A stretch of 5,489 nt of DNA from UBA4744 sp035282865 (GTDB lineage Bacteria; Actinomycetota; Acidimicrobiia; Spongiisociales; UBA4744): NCBI GenBank assembly GCA_035282865.1, contig DATEVB010000145.1, positions 1 to 5,489 of the forward strand, read 5' to 3'. The translations under genes were made by a program, and so were the position numbers. Positions within the stretch are counted from its first letter, which is position 1. Each line of letters starts with the position of its first letter. Of the stretch, positions 1 to 5,489 are shown piece after piece. A model generated the notes under the pieces. It saw only the letters and a list, made by a program, of their open reading frames with translations, was not told where the DNA came from and made no database searches.

Positions 1-63
1 CCTCCCCCTTCTCACTCGCTTCGCCTCAGCAACGCACCGCTGGTGGGAACGGACCCCCCATCC

Positions 64-86
64 GCTTCTCGCCACAGGCGAGAAGC
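64..86. repeat. Hairpin in repeat unit 1 (10-bp stem, 3-nt loop)
   Basis: GCTTCTCGCC (64-73) is followed by the loop ACA and then its exact reverse complement GGCGAGAAGC (77-86). There is no T-run on either side, so it does not look like a classical intrinsic terminator. It is the structural core of the 87-bp repeat unit. Confidence 0.85.
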
Positions 87-149
87 ACCTCCCCCTTCTC
101 ACTCGCTTCGCCTCAGCAACGCACCGCTGGTGGGAACGGACCCCCCTCC

Positions 150-172
150 GCTTCTCGCCTCCGGCGAGAACC
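150..172. repeat. Hairpin in repeat unit 2 (stem with one mismatch)
   Basis: This is the counterpart of the hairpin at 64-86. The arms 150-159 and 163-172 pair except for a C-C mismatch at 151/171, caused by a G-to-C change relative to unit 1. The loop is TCC instead of ACA. The inner eight base pairs (152-159 with 163-170) are perfect. Confidence 0.8.
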
Positions 173-212
173 ACCTCCCCCCATCTCACTCGCTTCGCTC
201 GCAGGGGGGAGG

Positions 213-213
<1 letters not shown>
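173..213 (-). terminator. Candidate hairpin terminator after the response regulator gene
   Basis: ACCTCCCCCC (173-182) and GGGGGGAGGT (204-213) are exact reverse complements, giving a 10-bp, very GC-rich stem around a 21-nt loop. On the minus strand the stem begins at the last base of the regulator's TAA stop codon. No T-run follows, so it would have to be a U-less actinobacterial-type terminator or an mRNA 3'-end stabiliser rather than a classical intrinsic terminator. The loop holds the conserved start of the repeat unit, so this dyad is the operon-proximal end of the repeat block. Confidence 0.45.
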
Positions 214-1142
<929 letters not shown>

Positions 1143-1143
1143 A

Positions 1144-1809
1144 TCACTCCACGGCTTCGATCGCGTTTCTCAAGCGGCGCACGGCCCCCGGCGGGTCGGG
1201 ATCCCTGAAGATGGCCGTCCCGGCGACAAAGACATCTGCGCCGGCCTGCCTGGCCCGCGAAGCGGTCTGGGTAGTGATGCCACCGTCTACTTGTATATCG
1301 ACCGGAAGTCCGTGCGAATCAACAAACTTTCTGGCTGTTTCCACCTTTGCCAGGACCTCAGGCATAAACGCCTGGCCCCCGAACCCCGGGTGCACCGACA
1401 TGACCAGGAGGAGATCGGTCAGTTCCACAAAGGGCTCCACCCCGGAAAACGGCGTGGGCGGGCTGAGCGCCAGGCCAACATCGAGCCCGAGCTGTCTGGC
1501 TCTCTTGGCCAGGTTGGTGGGGTTGGGAACTACTTCGATGTGCACGGTAACGAGGTCGGCGCCCGCCTCCTTGAGATCTTTGAGGTAGGCATCGGGATTG
1601 GTGGTCATCAGGTGACAATCGAAGTACAGGGAGGTGGCCGCCCGCAGTGACGCGATCACCGGCACTCCGAAACTGATGTTCGGAACGAAATGGCCGTCCA
1701 TCACATCCAGGTGCAACATGTCGATCTCGTGCTCGATCCTCAGCACTTCCTCACCGAGCCGGGCAAAATCGGCGGCCAGCAGCGACGGGGCAATGCGGGC
1801 GGGCTTCAT
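1144..1809 (-). CDS. rpe: Ribulose-phosphate 3-epimerase
   Basis: Rpe interconverts D-ribulose 5-phosphate and D-xylulose 5-phosphate in the cytoplasmic non-oxidative pentose phosphate pathway. The 221-residue protein is a full-length single (beta/alpha)8-barrel of normal size. Family landmarks are all present: IAPSLLAADF at 6-15, HLDVMDGHFVPN at 33-44, DCHLM at 64-68, HPGFGGQ at 140-146 and VDGG at 174-177. The expected metal ligands and catalytic acids are H33, D35, H66 and D175. The ATG start puts the conserved IAPS strand directly at the N-terminus, as is usual. The start lies 18 bases after the rsmB stop and has no clear Shine-Dalgarno, so translation may depend on the upstream gene. The TGA stop is one base before the response regulator start. 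rpe downstream of fmt and rsmB is a known actinobacterial arrangement, as in mycobacteria. Confidence 0.97.
   Translation of the reverse strand: MKPARIAPSLLAADFARLGEEVLRIEHEIDMLHLDVMDGHFVPNISFGVPVIASLRAATSLYFDCHLMTTNPDAYLKDLKEAGADLVTVHIEVVPNPTNLAKRARQLGLDVGLALSPPTPFSGVEPFVELTDLLLVMSVHPGFGGQAFMPEVLAKVETARKFVDSHGLPVDIQVDGGITTQTASRARQAGADVFVAGTAIFRDPDPPGAVRRLRNAIEAVE
1147..1150 (-). promoter_or_regulatory. Ribosome binding site of the response regulator gene, inside rpe
   Basis: GGAG on the minus strand lies four bases before the ATG at 1142 and inside the last codons of rpe. With the TGATATG junction it supports this start and suggests that ribosomes finishing rpe reinitiate on the regulator gene. 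Confidence 0.5.
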
Positions 1810-1827
1810 CGGGCGAGTGTACCCGGC

Positions 1828-3042
1828 TCATCCCCTGATTCTGGTGATGAACATGCCGTCCGTGTTGGTGAGATGAGGTGCCAGCAGCCAGCCCTCGCCC
1901 CAGGGGCGGCCCGGCAAGCCTTCGATCGGTTCGGTAGGCAGACCTTCGATCACGTCGATGGTTTCCTGGGGAGTCACCGTGCAGACCGAGTAGACGACCA
2001 AACCTCCCGGCTTCACTACCCGGAGGGCTTCCTCGATCATCAGCGCTTGGCGGACGGCCAGGTCGGTCGGGTCGGCCTCCTTGGTTCGGAAACGAATCTC
2101 CGGTCGCCGCCGTAGGGTTCCCCATCCGGAGCAGGGTGCGTCCACCAGCACTCGATCGAGCGAATGCGACCGGTACGGGGTCCGGCGTCCGTCGGCCACA
2201 CACCACCGGATGGCAGAGTCCTGCAGGCGACCAGCGGCCGAACCGACCCGGCGATGGTGGCGGTCGGATGCGATCACCACGCCCCGCCCGTTCACCACAT
2301 CAGATATGTGCAACGACTTACCTCCGGGAGCCGCCGCCAGGTCCAGGATGCGCTCGCCCGGTAGCGGGTCCAGGGCCAGACCGACCGCGATCGATGCTCC
2401 GTCCTGAACCGCCATATTCTTCGGAACTTCCGAGCCGGGAGGAAGGAGGTAGGCGCCGCTGATGCCTGCCACCGGTGGTGCAGCAGGTGGCGCTTCACCC
2501 CACCGCAATCGGGCCGTCCGGGCTGCGTCCGTCTGAGAGGCCGCCAGGAAATCCTCGGCCTCCTCCCGACCCCAAGCGTTCACCAGCAGTTCATAGATCC
2601 ACAGCGGCTGACCGAGCCGCAGGGCTGCTCCCCCATCGCCCTCCGGCAGGGGCGGCTCCCCGCTACGCAAGATGGAACGGAGGATGGCATTGCAGAATCC
2701 GGTTGCTCCCGGTTGGATCGACCGGGCAACCTCAACGGCGGAATCAACCGCGGCATGGTCGGTCGTGCGAGCGAACAGCAGCTCCTGGACACCCACCCGG
2801 AGCGTGTCGAGCACGTTGTCCTGGATTTCGGCCAACGGCCGCGCGCTCACCGAGGCAATGGCGCGATCGAGCCTCAGGAGATTGCGGATGGTGTCGTAGG
2901 CAAGACGCTGTGCCAGGCGGGCATCGCCGTGGGGCAAGTCCTGCGTCTCGCTCCGTACCACCAGGTTGGAGTAGGCGCCCGATCGAAGCACCCGGGTCAC
3001 GATCCTGCGGGCGGCAGCTCGCGCCGCAACACCCGGTTTCAC
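1828..3042 (-). CDS. rsmB: 16S rRNA (cytosine-967-C5)-methyltransferase RsmB
   Basis: RsmB (Sun/Fmu) uses S-adenosylmethionine to methylate C5 of cytosine 967 (E. coli numbering) of 16S rRNA during small-subunit maturation. The 404-residue protein has an N-terminal NusB-like RNA-binding domain (about 1-130; HAAVDSAVEVAR at 96-107) and a C-terminal Rossmann methyltransferase domain. The SAM motif DLAAAPGGK is at 234-242. Motif IV, VDAPCSGWGTL at 300-310, carries C304, which by family knowledge helps release the product. Motif VI, VYSVCTVTPQE at 350-360, carries C354, the expected nucleophile. Having both cysteines marks the RsmB/RsmF/NOL1-type m5C class, and the NusB-like domain points to RsmB. 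Length is slightly below the E. coli protein (about 430). The start is GTG and overlaps the fmt stop by four bases (GTGA), which suggests translational coupling; the Shine-Dalgarno is weak. Confidence 0.96.
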   Translation of the reverse strand: MKPGVAARAAARRIVTRVLRSGAYSNLVVRSETQDLPHGDARLAQRLAYDTIRNLLRLDRAIASVSARPLAEIQDNVLDTLRVGVQELLFARTTDHAAVDSAVEVARSIQPGATGFCNAILRSILRSGEPPLPEGDGGAALRLGQPLWIYELLVNAWGREEAEDFLAASQTDAARTARLRWGEAPPAAPPVAGISGAYLLPPGSEVPKNMAVQDGASIAVGLALDPLPGERILDLAAAPGGKSLHISDVVNGRGVVIASDRHHRRVGSAAGRLQDSAIRWCVADGRRTPYRSHSLDRVLVDAPCSGWGTLRRRPEIRFRTKEADPTDLAVRQALMIEEALRVVKPGGLVVYSVCTVTPQETIDVIEGLPTEPIEGLPGRPWGEGWLLAPHLTNTDGMFITRIRG

Positions 3043-3950
3043 GTCAGCCGCCCGAGGTCTTCCTTCCGCCCCCGTGCCCAGGCCGCTCCGCTCATGCGTT
3101 TCCCGCCCGGAGCCTGCACCTCGACGAGCTCAATCGGTCGGTCGGCCGTCCCCAGGAAGAGCCGGCGCCCGTCGAAAAAGAGGTCACCGGCCGCCCGCCG
3201 GCTGAGATCACAAGGAGCTGCCCTCCATACTTTGAACGCACCATCCCCGAATCGGGCTCCGGGGCGGGGCGCATAGGCTCGCACTGCCCTGAGCAGCTTG
3301 ATTGAAGGCCAGGTCGCACTCACAACCGCTTCGTCGCTTTTGATCCGGTTGGCGTAGCTTGCCCCGTCGGCCGGTTGAGGAAGCGGAATCCTTCGGCCGT
3401 CCGCGTAGTCGATCAGGTGCCGGGAAAGCAGTTCGGCACCGAGATCGGCCAGCCGCTCGGTGAGTTCACCCGCCGTTTCATCCGGCTCTATCACCGTCGC
3501 TTCCGAAGCGAGGACCGGCCCCGTATCGAGGCCTTCCTCCATGACCATCAGCGTCACCCCGGTCCTTTCATCACCGGCCAGAATGGCGCGCTCAACCGGA
3601 GCGGCGCCCCGCCAGCGAGGCAAGAGCGAGAAGTGGACGTTGACGAACCCCCGGGTCGGGATCTCGAGTGTCTCCGCTCGCAGGATCATCCCGAAGGCAA
3701 CCACCACACCCGCTTGGAAGGGTGCAACCTCCGATAGAAGCGCTTGCAGCTCGCGGTGGCTCGACGGCTGAACCACGGGGAGCCCCCATTCGATGGCAGC
3801 TTCTTTGACGGGCGGAGGCTGAGCCCGCCCCGAACGACCGCGCGGTCGGTCCGGCCGGGTGACGACCAGGCGGAGATCCGTCAGCGACGACAAAGCCTGG
3901 AGCGAGGGAATGCTCGCCGCCGGGGTGCCGAGGAAGACGGTGGAGATCAC
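3039..3950 (-). CDS. fmt: Methionyl-tRNA formyltransferase
   Basis: Fmt transfers a formyl group from 10-formyl-tetrahydrofolate to Met-tRNA(fMet), making the initiator for bacterial translation. The 303-residue protein has the normal two-domain plan. The N-terminal formyltransferase fold (about 1-205) contains TRPDRPRGRSGR at 31-42, FVNVHFSLLPRWRGAAP at 102-118 and GLDTGPV at 140-146. N104, H106 and D142 match the catalytic triad known from E. coli Fmt (N106, H108, D144). The C-terminal tRNA-binding domain (about 206-303) begins after SYANRIKSDEA and ends with the conserved VQAPGGKRMSGAAWARG. The start is GTG; MISTVFLGTP is the expected first beta strand. It overlaps the def stop by four bases (GTGA), with only a weak Shine-Dalgarno, so coupled translation with def is likely. 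Confidence 0.97.
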   Translation of the reverse strand: MISTVFLGTPAASIPSLQALSSLTDLRLVVTRPDRPRGRSGRAQPPPVKEAAIEWGLPVVQPSSHRELQALLSEVAPFQAGVVVAFGMILRAETLEIPTRGFVNVHFSLLPRWRGAAPVERAILAGDERTGVTLMVMEEGLDTGPVLASEATVIEPDETAGELTERLADLGAELLSRHLIDYADGRRIPLPQPADGASYANRIKSDEAVVSATWPSIKLLRAVRAYAPRPGARFGDGAFKVWRAAPCDLSRRAAGDLFFDGRRLFLGTADRPIELVEVQAPGGKRMSGAAWARGRKEDLGRLT

Positions 3951-4450
3951 TCGGCCGTTCCGAACCCCAACGCCTCTCGGCGCAGCTCGCGGAGCGCCTG
4001 TTTGCGAAGCTTACCGTCGAGCCGCTCGATCAGGAGTAGCCCGTCGAGGTGATCTACCTCATGCTGCAACACACGTCCTAATAGCTCATCGCCGGCGTAC
4101 TCGACCTCCCGGCCGTCGAGATCGAGGCCACGTACCCGCACGAAGCCGGGTCGGGTGATCGGCCAGAAATGGCCCGGTAGCGAGAGGCATCCCTCTTCGA
4201 ATGACCACTCTCCCTCGGACTCGACGAGCTCGGGATTGATCAGCACGCCGGGACTCTCACCCGCATCGAAAACGACGACCTGTTTCGAAACGCCGATCTG
4301 TGGCGCGGCCAGGCCAACCCCCGGAGCGTCGTACATGGTCTCGAGCATGTCGGCAACCAGACGATGGATGCTCTCGTCGATCTCGACGACGGGCTCGGCC
4401 CTTGCCCGGAGCACCGGATCACCGAACGTACGTATTGGAAAGATGGCCAC
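3947..4450 (-). CDS. def: Peptide deformylase
   Basis: Def is a metallohydrolase that removes the N-formyl group from new proteins at the ribosome, undoing the modification Fmt adds to the initiator. All three family motifs are intact in the 167-residue protein: GVGLAAPQIG at 44-53 (Q51), EGCLSLPG at 86-93 (C88, metal ligand) and QHEVDHLDG at 129-137 (H130 and H134 as metal ligands, E131 as catalytic base). Size is typical. The start is GTG, chosen because MAIFPIRTFGDPVLR is the normal deformylase N-terminus and GGAGGT stands five bases upstream, the best ribosome binding site in the window. It is the first gene of the overlapping set, preceded by a 128-bp gap. The stop overlaps the fmt start. 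Confidence 0.97.
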   Translation of the reverse strand: MAIFPIRTFGDPVLRARAEPVVEIDESIHRLVADMLETMYDAPGVGLAAPQIGVSKQVVVFDAGESPGVLINPELVESEGEWSFEEGCLSLPGHFWPITRPGFVRVRGLDLDGREVEYAGDELLGRVLQHEVDHLDGLLLIERLDGKLRKQALRELRREALGFGTAE

Positions 4451-4454
4451 GACT

Positions 4455-4460
4455 ACCTCC
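4455..4460 (-). promoter_or_regulatory. Strong Shine-Dalgarno of def
   Basis: On the minus strand GGAGGT ends four to five bases before the GTG at 4450. It confirms that start. It is much stronger than anything before fmt, rsmB or rpe, in keeping with def being the entry point for ribosomes on the operon mRNA. Confidence 0.75.
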
Positions 4461-4469
4461 GGGAAAAGC

Positions 4470-4498
4470 AGCCTAGTGCCGTGTCATGCAGATACGGT
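4470..4498 (-). promoter_or_regulatory. Possible def operon promoter
   Basis: A TAGGCT hexamer at 4475-4470 on the minus strand fits the TAnnnT form of an actinobacterial -10 box. The -35 position at a 17-bp spacing reads ACCGTA, a poor match to TTGACA. Transcription from here would start near 4463 and leave a leader of only about a dozen bases, with the Shine-Dalgarno close to the 5' end. The support is the gap, the hexamer and the strong ribosome binding site; there is no direct evidence of activity. Confidence 0.3.
4479..4497. promoter_or_regulatory. Imperfect dyad in the def promoter region
   Basis: CCGTGTC (4479-4485) and GATACGG (4491-4497) are inverted half-sites with six of seven positions matching, around the centre ATGCA. 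The element sits directly upstream of the putative -10 box, between it and the -35 position, where a repressor would act. It could equally be chance; no regulator family is recognisable from it. Confidence 0.25.
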
Positions 4499-4556
4499 CT
4501 TCGGGATATCGAGGCAGGGCGTGATCTGGTGAAGGGTGAGCGCCGGCGGGCGGACC

Positions 4557-4581
4557 TGACGGCACAGTCGAGATGCCGTCA
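4557..4581 (-). terminator. Hairpin at the priA stop codon
   Basis: On the minus strand TGACGGCA (4581-4574), a 9-nt loop and TGCCGTCA (4564-4557) form a perfect 8-bp stem. The first three bases of the stem are the priA TGA stop. No T-run follows, so a classical intrinsic terminator is unlikely; a U-less terminator or mRNA 3'-end structure separating priA from def is the best reading. Confidence 0.45.
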
Positions 4582-5489
4582 CAGATCGAGTGGGTCTGCA
4601 TCTACCCGGACGGCGGAGCCCGCCTCGCGGAGGCGTTGAACAACCGGTCGCAACCGGGTTCGAACCGTCGATAGGCGGTCGCCCTGGATCAGCCACCGCG
4701 ACCCGCGCGGGGCGGGGGCCGGGCCGTACACGGTTGCCTCACCACCGACCGCCTTTTTGATCAACGCATCGCCTTCGGGCCCCACATCACGAACCTCGAT
4801 GATGATCAGCTCACCGGCGGGCGGGAACCCGAGCTCCTCTCGCTTGACCAGCTCGGATTCGAGAAACTCGATCGGGTCACCCCTCCGTAAGGCAACGATG
4901 ACGGGATGATTCGGCTGCGACGTTTGCACCATGAGCCGTTTGCCGCGTCCGAAAGGTACGACCCCGGCCAACCGCGCCAATACCCGCAACGCTTCTTCTG
5001 CGGCCCGATAATTCGTGCCGAGAATCAACCCGTCGGGGTCGACTGCTACGGCCAGATCCATGGTTCCGACCCGGACCAGGTCTCGTTCGGTTCCCACCAC
5101 CACCGGGCGCCCTTCATCGATGCCTCCGACCGCTTCGGTGCCGAGCATCCGGCGAGCTCCCTCGAGGACGCGACCCATGCCGGCACCCAGCGGTTCGAAC
5201 CGTGCTCCTCCACAGGCGAGACAAGGTCCCAGAGCCGCGCCGCACCGCGCACAGGTCGTTCCGGGATCGGGCCGGGAACCGCATGTTGCGCACCTGCGCA
5301 GTGTCCGGCATGTCACACAGCGGGAAGCGGGAGCGTAACCGTGACGGTGGGTGAACAGGAATACCCTTTCCTTCCTGGCGACCGCGTTGCGGAGCGCCGC
5401 CCGGACCCTTTCGGTGAGGAGGCCGGAGCCGGGCGGGTCCTCGCCCCGATCCACGACCTCGACCAGCGGCCAGATCCGGTTCCGTCCGG
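4579..5489 (-). CDS. priA: Primosomal protein PriA, C-terminal part (helicase motifs degenerate)
   Basis: PriA recognises stalled forks and starts replication restart. About 302 residues are visible; the frame stays open to the right edge, so the N-terminal half is missing, and the GTG at 5454 is internal rather than the true start. In order: the region before the zinc module (THRHGY corresponds to NRRGY in other PriA), then eight cysteines in four CxxC pairs (CVTC, CATC, CARC, CLAC; 5319-5212), the known PriA zinc-binding insertion. A stretch aligning with helicase motifs V and VI follows (GTERDLVRVG, then RAAEEALRVLARLAG), but the usual GTQMxAKGxDF and QVAGRAGR motifs are lost. The C-terminal domain has ELGFPP and VYGPAPAP with RWLIQG. 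Known actinobacterial PriA proteins lack detectable helicase motifs, so this probably acts as a loader or structural protein without ATPase activity. Visible motifs are direct; loss of activity is inferred. It is separated from def by 128 bp. Confidence 0.93.
   Translation of the reverse strand, partial: GRNRIWPLVEVVDRGEDPPGSGLLTERVRAALRNAVARKERVFLFTHRHGYAPASRCVTCRTLRRCATCGSRPDPGTTCARCGAALGPCLACGGARFEPLGAGMGRVLEGARRMLGTEAVGGIDEGRPVVVGTERDLVRVGTMDLAVAVDPDGLILGTNYRAAEEALRVLARLAGVVPFGRGKRLMVQTSQPNHPVIVALRRGDPIEFLESELVKREELGFPPAGELIIIEVRDVGPEGDALIKKAVGGEATVYGPAPAPRGSRWLIQGDRLSTVRTRLRPVVQRLREAGSAVRVDADPLDL

Larger units (their letters stand above)
1..198. repeat. Tandem repeat block, 86-87-bp unit, about 2.3 copies
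   Basis: Two nearly identical units lie head to tail at 1-87 and 88-173, followed by a partial third at 174-198. The first 59 bases of the two full units are identical. The remainder differs by one deleted A (position 60 in unit 1) and three substitutions (74/160, 76/162, 85/171). Each unit begins with a C-rich tract, then TCTCACTCGCTTCGC, a small CACC-GCT-GGTG dyad (35-45 and 122-132), a second run of six Cs, and a larger hairpin. The array starts at base 1, so it probably extends beyond the left edge. I see no supported gene in 1-212. Repeats of this kind between genes resemble REP-like or other intergenic palindromic families, but I cannot name the family from sequence alone. Confidence 0.9.

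Noticed and set aside
1..198. CRISPR array
   Set aside because: The units are directly adjacent and 86-87 bp long with no unique spacers between short repeats, so this is a simple tandem repeat. No cas genes are seen.
1751..2206. A 151-codon minus-strand frame within the rsmB 3' part and the rpe 5' end
   Set aside because: It is an out-of-frame shadow of rsmB, whose own frame carries the motif IV and VI cysteines; the alternative product is Arg/Pro/Gly-rich and unrecognisable.
2475..3305. A 276-codon plus-strand open frame opposite rsmB and fmt
   Set aside because: It is antisense to two well-supported genes, and its Arg/Pro/Ala-rich composition is typical of a shadow frame in GC-rich DNA, with no recognisable domain.
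4579..5454. Complete short PriA-like gene starting at 5454
   Set aside because: The frame continues upstream to the window edge with PriA-like sequence (RIWPLVEVVD), so the GTG at 5454 is internal and the gene is simply truncated by the window.

Overview
The window is a compact, GC-rich bacterial block in which every gene supported by the sequence lies on the minus strand. Read in the direction of transcription (high to low coordinates) the order is: priA (3' part only, cut by the right edge), def, fmt, rsmB, rpe, and a response regulator with a GGDEF-type output domain. A short tandem-repeat block fills the left edge. The organism is most likely an actinobacterium, possibly of the Acidimicrobiia or a similar deep branch. 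This rests on the GC content, the frequent GTG starts, the priA/fmt/rsmB/rpe neighbourhood, and a PriA that keeps its zinc-binding cysteines but has lost the helicase motifs in the part visible here, as known actinobacterial PriA proteins have. The phylum call is an inference; the class is only a guess.

Layout: 5489-4579 is the PriA C-terminal part. 4578-4451 is a 128-bp intergenic gap with a hairpin at the priA stop codon, a possible promoter with an overlapping dyad, and a strong Shine-Dalgarno before def. 4450-1144 holds def, fmt, rsmB and rpe. def/fmt and fmt/rsmB overlap by GTGA, and rpe follows rsmB after 18 bases. 1142-213 is the response regulator, which starts one base after the rpe stop. 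212-1 is non-coding: a long dyad abutting the regulator's stop codon, then about 2.3 copies of an 86-87-bp repeat that carries hairpins.

Functionally, Fmt formylates initiator Met-tRNA, Def removes the formyl group from new proteins, and RsmB methylates 16S rRNA, so these three serve translation. Rpe belongs to the pentose phosphate pathway. PriA acts in replication restart. The response regulator is the unusual member: a REC domain joined to a GGDEF domain with a divergent GGDDF signature, apparently translationally coupled to rpe. Nothing here looks like a wholly new system. The items worth a second look are the divergent regulator in a housekeeping operon, the hairpin-bearing repeat block, and the two hairpins at the stop codons that bracket the operon.
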